Source: Algoriphagus sp. (GTDB lineage: Bacteria > Bacteroidota > Bacteroidia > Cytophagales > Cyclobacteriaceae). Taken from it: 64,000 nucleotides of DNA. The translations under genes were made by a program, and so were the position numbers. The notes beneath the pieces are model-generated. The model saw only the letters and a program-made list of their open reading frames with translations, did not search any database and had not been told where the DNA came from. Positions 28,301 to 37,337 of this stretch are shown one piece after another (position 1 is the stretch's first letter; each line of letters opens with the position of its first letter). The stretch lies in assembly GCA_029945945.1 (NCBI GenBank), contig JAQSDM010000012.1:1-64000 (forward strand), given 5' to 3'.

Positions 28301-29263
28301 AAAACTCACATTTCCCTGCAAAGCAGCGGGCAAAGCCTCCACTTCCATATCTGCTTCCGAAGCGATATACACCTTGCTTTTCCCGGTTCCATCAGGATTA
28401 TTGGCAAAAGTCGCCATGAAGCCTCGCTTCAGAACAAATGACTGAACTGAATTATCTCCTGACGAAATAGCTGCTCCACGATGAATTAAATTTTCAGCCA
28501 ACTTTGCTGGACCTCCTTGAAAATCCATGCCTGAATAAACTAGAAGTGGAGCAAAACTGCTGTCAAGCGGACGAATTACCGCACCATTCTGATAGTATTG
28601 GTGTACTCTGAAATTAACTCCAAGGGTGCCGGAAGTATGAGAAATGTGGAATTGAGCCAGTTGATTCTGCAATTCCTGAGGATTAACCTCCTTCAGGTAA
28701 ACCCAGGAAGCTGCGTCCAGAAAATTGAAGGTTACAAGTTCGGAAAAGGTTTCACCCCCTTGGTGAACGGTACTTTCATTATCCAAAGAGATTACTCCTT
28801 GGGAAATTTGGCCTTGCTGAGCATCCAATGTAGAATTGATAAGAGTCATCCCTTTTTCGGGACATCCAAAAACAATCGCTCCATTTGCAGAAACCATTGC
28901 ATCTGGGATGATCAAATTCATTCCGATTGGCGTTCCCGGATCAAGCGTTCCTGCCTGAGGTTTTTTGTCCTTCTGCAAATCAGGAATAGTGGGACAAATC
29001 GTGTAGGGCATTTTATTGGCACCGGGGAGGCAAACCGGATTGGATTCACCAGCCAAACCAGGAGGAGTTGGGATTTGATTAGTTTCCCGCCAGTTGTTCT
29101 CATTGAAAAAATCAGTATCCACTTCACCTGTCCAGTACAGGTATTGAGTGGAGGAATTACAAGGATTGCCTTGATCTTGTTGAAAAGCCAAAGCCGATAA
29201 AGAAATCCCAAAACAGAGCAAGAAGAAGAGCCCCGTTTTAATTTTTGCGTAAAGTTTTATCAT
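25382..29263 (-). CDS. Giant secreted GH128-like beta-glucanase with CBM6-type domains and T9SS sorting domain
   Basis: A 1,293-residue exported enzyme. After the signal peptide (ending ISLSALAFQ) is an unassigned N-terminal region (about residues 30-330). Next comes an Asl1-like/GH128 catalytic domain with VPMAWG, acid/base candidate Glu394 in LGFNES, VHWYDW and nucleophile candidate Glu504 in WITEFN. Four CBM6/CBM35-like modules follow, each opening with FEAE or LEAE, at about 612, 766, 924 and 1057. The C-terminus (about 1215-1293) is a type A type IX sorting domain beginning FRVYPNPV, so it is released or anchored through the T9SS. GH128 enzymes are endo-beta-1,3-glucanases. It is monocistronic with its own promoter and terminator beside the PUL. 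Confidence 0.88.
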   Translation of the reverse strand: MIKLYAKIKTGLFFLLCFGISLSALAFQQDQGNPCNSSTQYLYWTGEVDTDFFNENNWRETNQIPTPPGLAGESNPVCLPGANKMPYTICPTIPDLQKDKKPQAGTLDPGTPIGMNLIIPDAMVSANGAIVFGCPEKGMTLINSTLDAQQGQISQGVISLDNESTVHQGGETFSELVTFNFLDAASWVYLKEVNPQELQNQLAQFHISHTSGTLGVNFRVHQYYQNGAVIRPLDSSFAPLLVYSGMDFQGGPAKLAENLIHRGAAISSGDNSVQSFVLKRGFMATFANNPDGTGKSKVYIASEADMEVEALPAALQGNVSFIRVVPWNWVTKKGTGGFYDQLNAGWFYNWNLNETPKPNYDYVPMAWGAGGASPANINVMIGKKSTTHVLGFNESDNCNGESGQFNNLCQPAVAVAYYESLMGTGVRLGSPAPREEGPTGWLLEFNRIAKQRDVRFDFVAVHWYDWGSGPANTPNASPQEIFNRFKSYLANVYRLYQLPIWITEFNANPNRSNATQEAFLKLALPYLESLDYVERYAYFQPNPNNANPANSPEKSDYLDANGNLTNIGQAYLAHESSPSIPMLTYAAPNNLEGMDQLFIQKPISYLSFEAECGSYLGNQWSVLGDEAASNGQYIRGDVSKVGESPIAKQVHFEFDLTEASQYRVWIRAKSSGPGAIRIAVDGNDLEQISPLTSASFTWFQIPRFYDLGVGTHRLTLEFPNANILVDQVALTNGPTDMEQFVQEAGACTPSELTWGLVKTDLVDFFEAEAATQGPGWEILASSNAQGGLYSNPLDGQESINPPTGSKGVLTFNIEVEEADEYELWAKVQAYEVEEYGLWISVDGEPFRKWEDLGSELFEWYWKKVYHSYEGEERKFAYFLTAGSHQIRLASSSGNVSVDRIAIASKGKLPEEIDPNVILVKENLEFEAEHATILGLARVVACGTSSNGKQVELASATANGVRFDQIIAKDAGTYVLNISLMSKNNRSFRIAVNGVNLGQKIAQATGNWCFEGGSPGMYQMEVQLVKGVNTIAINVYNNTPGPIIDKIKLEKAQFSGVSLEAELAEIIGNHAIVNCGTASNGQLVNMLLSTANGVKFTGINVPFAGKYLVEIHYLTAVNRNMRYSVNGASFVTDSFQDSGEWCSNGGETAVKAIEVDFNQGNNTLEFRPTGTDAPFLDKIVVKEPEQVSGENLRVLETMQFKPSFEAELINREFRVYPNPVIAGNPVTVDLPLLFNEPGEAVIQVTDLTGKVVYSEIVSAGTSQSLELNRNLARGMYIILVQQGQIWQSKKLIVQ

Positions 29264-29640
29264 GGTTCATTCGGGTTAGTAGTAATTAATTCAACCAACC
29301 CAAAGCTAGAATCAGCTTCTTCCATTTTGCAGGGCAAATCAACCAATCCGCTTGCCTTATCTGTCTAAACAACAGGCAATAAATTGGAAGAAGCCAGATT
29401 TCATTTTCTGAAATCCCACCATTTCTCCAGAAAACCCTTCACTACCCTGAAATAAAAAAAATGCCTATTGCGCTTCCTCAATTAAGATTTAAAGCATCAC
29501 AAGAGTTTTTGAATTCTTCCTAATCTGGTTGAATAATTCAATCAGGGGGTCAAACCATTCAGTTTTGTCGGATTGTCTTTTGACTATTAGGGATTTCAAA
29601 AAAGGAGCGCTAGTATTATCTACAGCTTTACTCAGCAAAT
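29264..29640. other. 377-bp divergent intergenic region
   Basis: It holds the start regions of the GH128 gene (minus) and a sulfatase (plus). I see the minus-strand promoter elements listed separately. For the sulfatase no strict TAnnTTTG box was found. The rest is AT-rich with no RNA gene or credible ORF. Confidence 0.6.
29301..29340 (-). promoter_or_regulatory. Promoter -7 box and shared 13-mer upstream of the GH128 gene
   Basis: TAGCTTTG (29308-29301) matches TAnnTTTG. Nineteen bases upstream lies GATTTGCCCTGCA (29340-29328), 12 of 13 bases the same as GATTTACCCTGCA upstream of susC. The placement directly behind the core promoter suits an activator site. Confidence 0.5.
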
Positions 29641-31107
29641 ATGAAAATCAGATTCACAATTCTCTTCAGTTTGGTCCTTTTGACCTTTTCGCAACTATCC
29701 CAAGCCCAAACAGCAAATCATCCCAATGTGGTTTTCTTTTTGGTGGATGACTTGGGCTGGACTGATTTGGGAAGTTTTGGCAGTGAATTTTACGAAACAC
29801 CAAATTTGGACCGATTGGTCAAGTCGGGAATCAAATTTACCCAAGCATATACAGCCTCTCCTGTCTGCTCTCCTACCAGAGCGAGTATTATGACTGGAAA
29901 ATATCCTTCCAAAATGTACAATACGGATTGGTTTGGCGCTCCGCAACCGGATCAGATTCAAGGTCATTGGACGAAAAATAAGCCGCTCAAGCCTGCGCAT
30001 TATGAACCTAATTTGGCTTTGGAGGAAATTACATTGGCCGAAGCTTTCAAAGCATCCGGGTATTCTACCTTTTTTGCAGGAAAATGGCATTTGGGAGAAG
30101 AAGAAAGTCATTGGCCAGAGCACCAGGGATTCGATATCAACAAAGGCGGAAACGATAAAGGTGCTCCATCGACTGGAAACAAGTATTTTTCTCCCTACAA
30201 TAATCCAAGACTGGAAGATGGCCCGGAAGGAGAATACCTGCCCGAAAGATTAGCGGCAGAGACGATTAATTTCATCCGGGAGAATAAATCAAAACCATTT
30301 TTTGCAATGCTTTCCTTCTATTCGGTGCATACGCCGCTGATGACCACGAAAGCGCTGGAGGAAAAATATCTGGCTAAACGGGCTGCGATGAACTTGGAGG
30401 ATAAGTTTGAACCGGAAGGAGCGAATAAAAACCGCATCACTCAGGCACATGCCATCTATGCGGGAATGGTGGAAGCCATGGATCAGTCGGTTGGAAAAGT
30501 ATTGGATGAAATTGAAGCTTTGGGATTAGAAAAAAATACCATCATCGTCTTCTTCTCTGACAATGGCGGACTCTCCACGGCGGAAGGCAGTCCAACAACA
30601 AATTTACCCCTGAGGGCAGGAAAAGGATGGCTTTATGAAGGAGGAATTCGGGTTCCGATGATCATGTCCTGGAAAGGAACTCTTCCTGCCGGAAAGGAAA
30701 TCAATGAACCGGTAATTTCCAATGACTTATTCCCTACGCTTTTGGATCTCAGTGGAAATCAAAAAACGTTGGAATCCATTTCAAATTTGGATGGCATAAG
30801 CCTCAAAAACCGGGTAATGGAACCAGAAAAAGCAATAGCCCGAGAAGCGCTATTTTGGCACTATCCACACTATGGAAATCAGGGAGGAAATCCAGGTTCG
30901 GTCATCCGTGAAGGAGACTGGAAGTTGATCTATTTCTACGAAAGCCAAAAAATGGAGCTTTACAATCTGAAAGAAGACATCGGAGAACGGAATGATTTGG
31001 CGGCAACAAATCCGGAAAAAGCAGAAGACCTCAAGATCAACTTATTTGATTGGCTGGTCAAAACAAAGGCTGCATTTCCGAGACCCAATGAGGCAGCTAA
31101 ACAATAA
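29641..31107 (+). CDS. Sulfatase (S1 family), secreted, divergent from the GH128 gene
   Basis: A 488-residue type I sulfatase with a Sec signal peptide (cut after SQAQ near residue 23). The formylglycine motif is CSPTR at residues 76-80, the metal site FLVDDLGWTDLG is at the N-terminus, and FFSDNGGLS lies later. GKWHLGEEE provides the Lys-x-His pair. It is the third sulfatase of the region and differs in motif (CSPTR) from the other two (CTPSR, CGPSR), so the three probably act on different sites of one glycan. It stops 3 bases from the convergent truA gene, leaving no room for a terminator there. Confidence 0.9.
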   Translation: MKIRFTILFSLVLLTFSQLSQAQTANHPNVVFFLVDDLGWTDLGSFGSEFYETPNLDRLVKSGIKFTQAYTASPVCSPTRASIMTGKYPSKMYNTDWFGAPQPDQIQGHWTKNKPLKPAHYEPNLALEEITLAEAFKASGYSTFFAGKWHLGEEESHWPEHQGFDINKGGNDKGAPSTGNKYFSPYNNPRLEDGPEGEYLPERLAAETINFIRENKSKPFFAMLSFYSVHTPLMTTKALEEKYLAKRAAMNLEDKFEPEGANKNRITQAHAIYAGMVEAMDQSVGKVLDEIEALGLEKNTIIVFFSDNGGLSTAEGSPTTNLPLRAGKGWLYEGGIRVPMIMSWKGTLPAGKEINEPVISNDLFPTLLDLSGNQKTLESISNLDGISLKNRVMEPEKAIAREALFWHYPHYGNQGGNPGSVIREGDWKLIYFYESQKMELYNLKEDIGERNDLAATNPEKAEDLKINLFDWLVKTKAAFPRPNEAAKQ

Positions 31108-31110
31108 AAA

Positions 31111-31896
31111 TCATTTCATCTCCAGCACCGTCTCCCATAGCACCAATCCGTTGGGAGGAGCAGGTGCGATCTTTTCCGAATTATCAGAATTGATCAGCCT
31201 TTGATTTAGATCCTCGATAGCGAGTTCTCCATTCCCAACAGACCAAATCGCTTTCATTAGTATTCTCACCTGATGATGCAAAAAGCCTTTTCCGATAACC
31301 TCGAAGTAGAAGATTTCCTGCGGAAAATACTGGCCAAGAAATTCATTTGAAGGATAAATCCCTGCGGAAATAATCTCCCGGACATAATCGGTTTTGTTTG
31401 GAGAAGGAGTGCAAAAAGCCTGAAAATCATGTGCCCCAACAAAAATCTGGGCGGATTCCTTCATTTTTTCCCAGTCTAATTTCCCGGAGATATTGACCAG
31501 AAAAGCAGAACCAAATGGATGGAAATCGTCCGAGTTTGAGAAATAATACCGGTAGGTTTTCTGATTGATAGACTGAATCAGGTTGAAATTTGATGGGACT
31601 TCCTTCACAGAATTCAGCCGAATTTCCTGGGGCAAGTATTGATTGATGGCTGGCAGGAGAGATTCCATATCCCTTATTTCCCGAAGGAAAATCTGCACAT
31701 ATCCACCCTGACAGGAAACTCCGGCGTCTGTCCGGCTTCCTCCCAAGACAGTAAAATCATCGTGCCCAAGTACAAACTTCAGCACCTTTTCCAGTTTTCC
31801 CTGCACTGTCGCCTGCCCGGGCTGTATTGCCCAGCCTTTGTATCTGGCACCGAAATAGGAAATGGAAAAGAGGTATGAAAATGGGCGGGATTGCAC
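31111..31896 (-). CDS. truA: tRNA pseudouridine(38-40) synthase TruA
   Basis: A 261-residue enzyme that isomerises uridines 38-40 in the tRNA anticodon arm. The opening SYFGARYKGWAIQP and the catalytic motif GGSRTDAGVSCQG (Asp in RTDAG) are diagnostic, and the second family block AHDFQAFCTP is present. The start is a GTG at 31896; I saw no better in-frame ATG. It is slightly divergent in wording (GWAIQP instead of GWQIQP), but the core is intact and the length is normal. It is a single housekeeping gene placed between PUL-type genes. Confidence 0.92.
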   Translation of the reverse strand: MQSRPFSYLFSISYFGARYKGWAIQPGQATVQGKLEKVLKFVLGHDDFTVLGGSRTDAGVSCQGGYVQIFLREIRDMESLLPAINQYLPQEIRLNSVKEVPSNFNLIQSINQKTYRYYFSNSDDFHPFGSAFLVNISGKLDWEKMKESAQIFVGAHDFQAFCTPSPNKTDYVREIISAGIYPSNEFLGQYFPQEIFYFEVIGKGFLHHQVRILMKAIWSVGNGELAIEDLNQRLINSDNSEKIAPAPPNGLVLWETVLEMK

Positions 31897-32046
31897 GAGA
31901 AGATTAGGGTTTGATACTTGAAATTGGAGAAATTTTACGGACCAATCAAAATTGGACTGGTGATAAAACTAGTCCCTTCAATTCTAATTCTGTCCAACGA
32001 GATTTTAGGAAGTATTTTTTATCTTCAAACAACCCAAAGATTTGCC

Positions 32047-33249
32047 ATGCTATCCTTTCTGCTATCCTTAAAATCTAGTCCTCTCCCGCTGATTTTGATA
32101 GGAATGAGTATCTCAATCAGTTCACTTCTTGCCCAATCCTCCCCTGTCATCCATTCCGAACTTATTTTTCCTTTGCAGGAAAAGCATGTACATGGGAGTT
32201 CGCTGGTGGCCTTACCAAATGGAGATATGCTTGCTGCCTGGTTTTATGGAAGTGGGGAGCGCACCGCAAATGATGTAAAAATCATGGGTGCACGATTGAA
32301 AAAAGGAGATAAGAACTGGTCAGAGCCATTCCTGATGGCAGATACGCCAAACCTTCCCGATTGTAACCCTGTCTTATTTCTTAATCAAAAAGGCAAAATT
32401 TTTCTGGTTTGGATAGCGGTGCAGGCTAATCGCTGGGAGCATTCAGTTTTAAGAGTTCGAACTTCTGAGAATTACGCTGACTCTGGGGCACCGATCTGGA
32501 ACTGGCAGGACAATATCCTCCTAAATCCCGGGGATGAGTTCGCCAACGAAGTAGCCAAAAGATTTAAAGAGCTTCCCGAAAATCCTGCTGGCTGGTCTGA
32601 GTATGCGCCTAAATATGATAACATGATCATCGAAGCATCCAAAGATCCCCGAAAGCGAACAACGGGCTGGATGACACGGATCAAACCAATGCTGATGGAA
32701 AACGGGAAAATTGTCCTCCCACTTTACTCCGACGGATTCAACTTTTCCATGATGGCGATTTCGGAAGATTTTGGGGAAAACTGGAAGCCGGGTTTACCAT
32801 TGGTGGGAAGAGGACCTATTCAACCGGCTTTGGTCAAGAAGAAAAATGGAAATCTGGTGGCTTACCTGCGGGATAGCGGGGATGCACCTTCACGAGTTCA
32901 CATCAGCGAATCCACTGACGGAGGAGAAAGCTGGACTGCCAGTGAAAAGACAGAAATTCCAAACACAGCAAGTGTCGAGATGCTCAATCTGGCAGACGGA
33001 CGGTGGGCATTTCTGGGAAATGATATTGAGGACGGACGATACATTTTGAGTCTTTACCTTTCCGATGATGAAGGTCAAACTTGGAAATGGAAAACCAGAT
33101 TGGAAGATCAAAAACCGGAAGGTGCATCATTTTCCTATCCCAGCCTGATTCAAACTTCTGATGGAATGCTTCATATCACTTATTCTTACCACCCGAAAAG
33201 TGATTCCAAATCAATTAAGTATGTGGTCGTGGATCCGGGGAAATTTTGA
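32047..33249 (+). CDS. Exo-alpha-sialidase-like BNR repeat protein
   Basis: A 400-residue exported six-bladed propeller protein of the sialidase-like BNR family. Three Asp-box motifs are visible: SEDFGENW, STDGGESW and SDDEGQTW, each sitting at a blade turn. I place the start at ATG 32047, which gives a Sec signal peptide ending near SLLAQS; the track start at 31918 adds 43 residues that look non-coding. Relatives include sialidases and rhamnosidase or lyase-like enzymes of the same fold, so true sialidase activity is not established. It neighbours the sulfatase and the PHP lipoprotein and probably serves glycan turnover. Confidence 0.8.
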   Translation: MLSFLLSLKSSPLPLILIGMSISISSLLAQSSPVIHSELIFPLQEKHVHGSSLVALPNGDMLAAWFYGSGERTANDVKIMGARLKKGDKNWSEPFLMADTPNLPDCNPVLFLNQKGKIFLVWIAVQANRWEHSVLRVRTSENYADSGAPIWNWQDNILLNPGDEFANEVAKRFKELPENPAGWSEYAPKYDNMIIEASKDPRKRTTGWMTRIKPMLMENGKIVLPLYSDGFNFSMMAISEDFGENWKPGLPLVGRGPIQPALVKKKNGNLVAYLRDSGDAPSRVHISESTDGGESWTASEKTEIPNTASVEMLNLADGRWAFLGNDIEDGRYILSLYLSDDEGQTWKWKTRLEDQKPEGASFSYPSLIQTSDGMLHITYSYHPKSDSKSIKYVVVDPGKF

Positions 33250-33307
33250 GTGTCGGCATTTTGAAAGGAAATCAATTCAATTTCAACCAATGGCTCCATT
33301 CTTTGAC

Positions 33308-34516
33308 CTATTCCCTTTTAATAACTGGCTGAGTCCAGGCCACCTCCGTATCACCAGGCTTGTATGGATTTTCTTTAGGCTTGGTAGAAATGATCTTAGC
33401 ACGAACATACAAATCATCTGCCTCTAAGCGATAAGCTGCTTTTTCACCCTTCTCTTCTTTCAACAAAACACCACTTGCGATTGGGTTTGATTTTTTTGTT
33501 CCAAAAAACTGAATGGTGTAAGTGACCCCTTCTTCGACCTTTGCCGATACCTGCAAATTATTCCCATCAAAATTAATTTCTGCTAAGCTCACGCCTGTAC
33601 TTGAATAGAAATCTCCGCGCTCCATTGCCTCCACAAGCGAAGCTGGATCCAATTTTTCAGCCAAGACCATCACCCAACCACGCCCTGGGTTGCTACTATT
33701 TTCATCAAACACATGGTAATTATGTGCATCATCCACTGCCAACCCGTAAAGCAAAGGTTTGTTGGCTTGGATATATGCCGTCTGAACTTTATCCCAAAGT
33801 ACTTCCATACTTGGTCGAAGTGAATCTCCATAGTTATGAACCATCGGATGACCATTATATACCTCAAAAAATCGCTCTCCGCTAAGTTTAATAATATCTT
33901 CAGGTGTAATTGCCCAGATAAAATTCGGATGATTGATGTGTAAAAACATCGGAACTCCTGTGGAATCACGCTGCTCTTTAACTTGATCCAAACTTCTTTG
34001 AAGAACTTCTGCTACCGAGTTCCCTCCCTGAGGATCGATCTTCGTCTGAATGTTTGTGACATTCATGTGAAGTGGCTTTTCCTCAAAGGTATCACTCAAT
34101 TCTTGGGATTGAATAATCAAAAATTCACTTTCCTCTTCGAACATTGGAGCATATTCTGCCAGGGTCTTCAACTTCACCTCTATTCTTCCCGCCGAATCTT
34201 CCCGATAAACAACTCCCTTCGGCCCATATTTGGCCAGGTATTTATCAAAGGCTGCCTCATGAGAGGGAGATTTTGGGAGGAGTTTCCATTTTTCGCCTTC
34301 AGCCAGCGTATTATGATCAGAAAGCACAACGAAATCATAGTCGTGGGACTTATACCAATCCATTATCATCTCAGGATAATCATCTCCATCACTCCAGTAG
34401 GAATGTGTGTGGAGATTGCCCTTGTACCATTGTTTCACCAGTGCTGGTCCTTTGGAAGTCGTGCAAGCCGAGGCAACAAGAATTATAAAAGCGAATAGAT
34501 AGAGCAGATTTTTCAT
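33308..34516 (-). CDS. PHP-domain lipoprotein (periplasmic phosphoesterase-like)
   Basis: A 402-residue protein with a lipobox (LVASAC, Cys18) and a PHP-type metallohydrolase domain. Metal ligands are in GNLHTHSYWSDGD (His-x-His near residue 36) and VLSDHNTL near residue 66, with a later VDDAHNYH motif. PHP domains are usually cytoplasmic phosphoesterases; extracellular, lipid-anchored versions like this have unclear substrates. It runs convergently with the sialidase-like gene across a 58-bp spacer. A TAAATTAG sequence about 40 bases upstream of the start is a weak -7 candidate. I would call it a phosphodiesterase-like hydrolase with low certainty on the substrate. Confidence 0.78.
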   Translation of the reverse strand: MKNLLYLFAFIILVASACTTSKGPALVKQWYKGNLHTHSYWSDGDDYPEMIMDWYKSHDYDFVVLSDHNTLAEGEKWKLLPKSPSHEAAFDKYLAKYGPKGVVYREDSAGRIEVKLKTLAEYAPMFEEESEFLIIQSQELSDTFEEKPLHMNVTNIQTKIDPQGGNSVAEVLQRSLDQVKEQRDSTGVPMFLHINHPNFIWAITPEDIIKLSGERFFEVYNGHPMVHNYGDSLRPSMEVLWDKVQTAYIQANKPLLYGLAVDDAHNYHVFDENSSNPGRGWVMVLAEKLDPASLVEAMERGDFYSSTGVSLAEINFDGNNLQVSAKVEEGVTYTIQFFGTKKSNPIASGVLLKEEKGEKAAYRLEADDLYVRAKIISTKPKENPYKPGDTEVAWTQPVIKRE

Positions 34517-34653
34517 TTTGGTGGGTGGTTTAAATTGCTAATTTAGCTCTTGTGGAAAAGCTGAATTGTAGTTTTGTATTAAGAATTTACTAATTATTCG
34601 ATTGTCTGCTATTTGTTTGAATTTAATCCAAACTTCCACCATAAGGTTGACTT

Positions 34654-34693
34654 AAACAAAAGAACCACCTCTCTCAAGGTGGTTCTTTTGTTT
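34654..34693 (-). terminator. Strong terminator at the end of the BCAA operon
   Basis: AAACAAAAGAACCACCT and AGGTGGTTCTTTTGTTT form a perfect 17-bp stem over a 6-nt loop, about 20 bases past the leuB stop. The stem's A/T-rich flanks could let it work in both directions. Confidence 0.85.
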
Positions 34694-34710
34694 TTTAAAG
34701 CAATTCTCCC

Positions 34711-35778
34711 TTATGCCAGGATCTTAGCCGCCAGCCAATCTCCCACTTCGGAGGTTTTGTAGGCTTTGCCGCCTTCAGCAATGTCTTCGGTCACGATTCC
34801 TTCGTCGAGAGAAAGATTCACCACATCGGAAATCATCTGAGATTCAGCTTTCAATCCAAATGCATAATCAAACATCATCGCCGCAGAAAGCACAGTAGCC
34901 AATGGATTCGCAATGTCTTTGCCTGCTGCCTGAGGATACGAACCGTGAATTGGTTCGAATAATTTAGTGGTTAAACCCAGTGACGCAGATGGCATCAAGC
35001 CCATAGAACCTGAAATCACAGAAGCCTCATCTGTCAAAATATCGCCAAACAGGTTTTCAGTGATCAAGACATCATAAGCCTTTGGCCACTGGATCAATCG
35101 CATTGCGACAGCATCCACAAATTCGTATTCTACTTTTACATCAGGATATTCTGGTGCTAATTCCTGGACGGTCTCTCTCCAAAGTCTGGAAGTAGCCATC
35201 ACATTGGCTTTGTCTACACAAGTCAGGAGTTTTCTTCTCTTTTGCGCAGCTTCGAAGCCCATTCTTGCAAGACGGACAATCTCGAATTTGCTGTACACAT
35301 TGGTGTCGAATGCTTTTGTTCCTTGCTCATTTCGGCCTCTTGGCTCTCCGAAGTATATTCCCCCGGTTAACTCTCTGAAGAAAACAAAGTCAACTCCTTC
35401 CACCCGATCGAGTTTCAAAGGAGATTTATGAATCAAAGAAGGGAAAGTAAAGGTTGGTCGTACGTTGGCAAACAATCCGAGTTTCTGACGCATCAAAAGC
35501 AAACCTTGCTCTGGTCTGACTTTGGCTTTGGGATCGTTGTCGTATTTTGGGTCTCCAATTGCTCCAAAAAGCACCGCGTCGGAAGCCACGCAAATCTCAT
35601 GAGTGGCGTCAGGGTAAGGCTCACCTGTGGCATCGATCGCGGCAGCGCCTACGACTGCTTCTTTGAAATTGATCTGATGGCCAAATTTCTGACCGATTGC
35701 TTTTACTACTTTGACCGCCTGAGCGATTACTTCTGGCCCAATGCCGTCACCCGGCAATAGCGCGATATTCATTTCCAT
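34711..35778 (-). CDS. leuB: 3-isopropylmalate dehydrogenase LeuB
   Basis: A 355-residue NAD-dependent beta-decarboxylating dehydrogenase that converts 3-isopropylmalate to 2-ketoisocaproate in leucine synthesis. The start [11 protein letters not shown] and the C-terminal [21 protein letters not shown] motif are diagnostic, and [14 protein letters not shown] carries substrate contacts. It is the last gene of the operon and overlaps the cimA-type gene by 32 bp, or by 26 bp if the second methionine (35772) is used. It could also act on 3-methylmalate if the neighbouring citramalate synthase feeds isoleucine synthesis, since LeuB can serve both routes. Confidence 0.95.
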   Translation of the reverse strand: MEMNIALLPGDGIGPEVIAQAVKVVKAIGQKFGHQINFKEAVVGAAAIDATGEPYPDATHEICVASDAVLFGAIGDPKYDNDPKAKVRPEQGLLLMRQKLGLFANVRPTFTFPSLIHKSPLKLDRVEGVDFVFFRELTGGIYFGEPRGRNEQGTKAFDTNVYSKFEIVRLARMGFEAAQKRRKLLTCVDKANVMATSRLWRETVQELAPEYPDVKVEYEFVDAVAMRLIQWPKAYDVLITENLFGDILTDEASVISGSMGLMPSASLGLTTKLFEPIHGSYPQAAGKDIANPLATVLSAAMMFDYAFGLKAESQMISDVVNLSLDEGIVTEDIAEGGKAYKTSEVGDWLAAKILA

Positions 35779-37333
35779 ATAACTCGGATTCTTCTTTCGT
35801 GGGGGATTGATTGAATTTTTCGACGATGTTGAGCATTTTCTCTGTGGCCATCATCGCAGCCACTGTTTGGTCAGGGTCGAGCCCTTTGGTTTTAAAGATT
35901 TTGCCATAATCCCAAGTAATCATCGTCTCCACGAAGGCGTCGGTTTTCCCTCCGGGAGGAATGGATACATGGTAATCGATCAGCTTTGGAAGTTCCTTTT
36001 TCAGGGATTTATAGATTTTCTTCACCGCACGCATAAAAGAGTCATACTGACCATCGCCTGTTGCGGTGGCATCATAGTATTTCCCATATACATTCAAGCG
36101 CAACTGCACAGATGGCTTCAGACCTTTTGAATGAGTCATATGGTAGCCTTCGATGCTGATATTCTTGGAGATGGAGTTGTTTTGCAACACATCTGAAATG
36201 ATGTAAGGAAGATCCTCTGTCGTCACACGCTCCTTCTTATCACCCAATTCGATGATCCGCTGGGTAACGCGTGCGAGTTCGTCTTTCTCCAGAGAAATCC
36301 CAAGCTCTTCCAAATTCTTTACAATATTGGCTTTGCCAGAAGTCTTTCCCAAGGCGTACTTGCGCTGTCTTCCAAATCGCTCCGGAAGCAGATCGTTGAA
36401 ATAAAGGTTCTTTTTATTGTCTCCGTCGGCGTGAATTCCGGCAGTTTGAGTGAAGACATTCTCCCCGACAACCGGCTTATTTGCCGGAATATGCTGACCG
36501 GAAAACTGCTCGACCAACTTGCTGACACGGTAAATCTTTTGTTCCTGCACTCCAATCTGGAGGTCTGTGAAATCTTTGATCACTGCGATCACAGATTCCA
36601 AAGGTGCATTTCCTGCACGTTCTCCAAGACCGTTTACAGTAGTATGAATTCCCGAAGCGCCATGTAGGATGGCTTCCATCACATTGGCGACGGAGAGATC
36701 GTAGTCGTTATGAGCGTGGAAATCGAAATGAACACCTGGGTATTTCTTCGTGATTTCGGTAAAATACTGATTTGTCTCGTCTGGCGAAAGCAAACCCAGC
36801 GTGTCCGGAAGCATGATTCGCTTTACTGGCTGAGTTGTCAAAAACTCGATCAGACTGAGCGTATAATCCTTGGAATTTCGCATGCCATTTGACCAATCTT
36901 CCAGGTACACATTGACTGCAATACCGTTTTCCTGCGCGTGGGCTATGCTTTTAGCGATTTCTGCGAAATGTTGCTCAGGTGTTTTTTTAAGCTGATGAAC
37001 CAAATGATTCATAGAGCCTTTGGTCAGCAGATTCAAAACTTTGGCACCAGCCTGTATCAGCCAATTGACTGAAGCTGGCGTATCCACAAAGCCCAAAACC
37101 TCAATTCTATCCAGATAGCCCTTTTCTGCAGCCCAATGGGTGATTTTCTGAACACCTTCCAATTCCCCTTCGGAAACTCTTGCGGAAGCAACTTCGATTC
37201 GGTCCACCCGCAATTCTTCCAGCAACAACTTGGCTATTTGCAGCTTTTCAGAAGGCAAAAAGGAAACTCCTGAGGTCTGTTCTCCATCCCTCAGTGTGGT
37301 ATCCATTATTTCTATGCGCTTCCCTGACCTCAT
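35747..37333 (-). CDS. cimA: (R)-citramalate synthase-type alpha-isopropylmalate synthase homologue
   Basis: A 528-residue DRE-TIM metallolyase that condenses acetyl-CoA with a 2-keto acid. The opening [16 protein letters not shown], the metal motif HAHNDYD and the NGLGERAGN motif are visible, followed by the LeuA-type allosteric domain (about residues 390-515). Blocks such as [13 protein letters not shown]-like text, [11 protein letters not shown] and [12 protein letters not shown] resemble, from memory, the Leptospira-type CimA group rather than classical LeuA. With a true leuA in the same operon, a citramalate role leading to isoleucine is likely. I use ATG 37333, 4 bases after the leuD stop, instead of the overlapping ATG 37360. 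It could still be a second isopropylmalate synthase. Confidence 0.75.
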   Translation of the reverse strand: MRSGKRIEIMDTTLRDGEQTSGVSFLPSEKLQIAKLLLEELRVDRIEVASARVSEGELEGVQKITHWAAEKGYLDRIEVLGFVDTPASVNWLIQAGAKVLNLLTKGSMNHLVHQLKKTPEQHFAEIAKSIAHAQENGIAVNVYLEDWSNGMRNSKDYTLSLIEFLTTQPVKRIMLPDTLGLLSPDETNQYFTEITKKYPGVHFDFHAHNDYDLSVANVMEAILHGASGIHTTVNGLGERAGNAPLESVIAVIKDFTDLQIGVQEQKIYRVSKLVEQFSGQHIPANKPVVGENVFTQTAGIHADGDNKKNLYFNDLLPERFGRQRKYALGKTSGKANIVKNLEELGISLEKDELARVTQRIIELGDKKERVTTEDLPYIISDVLQNNSISKNISIEGYHMTHSKGLKPSVQLRLNVYGKYYDATATGDGQYDSFMRAVKKIYKSLKKELPKLIDYHVSIPPGGKTDAFVETMITWDYGKIFKTKGLDPDQTVAAMMATEKMLNIVEKFNQSPTKEESELYGNEYRAIAG

Positions 37334-37337
37334 TTTA

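Noticed and set aside
29529-29750. 73-codon ORF overlapping the divergent sulfatase start
   Set aside because: It is a different-frame shadow of the signal-peptide region and has no independent support.
31918-32046. N-terminal extension of the sialidase-like gene
   Set aside because: No family similarity, and the internal ATG at 32047 gives a good signal peptide.
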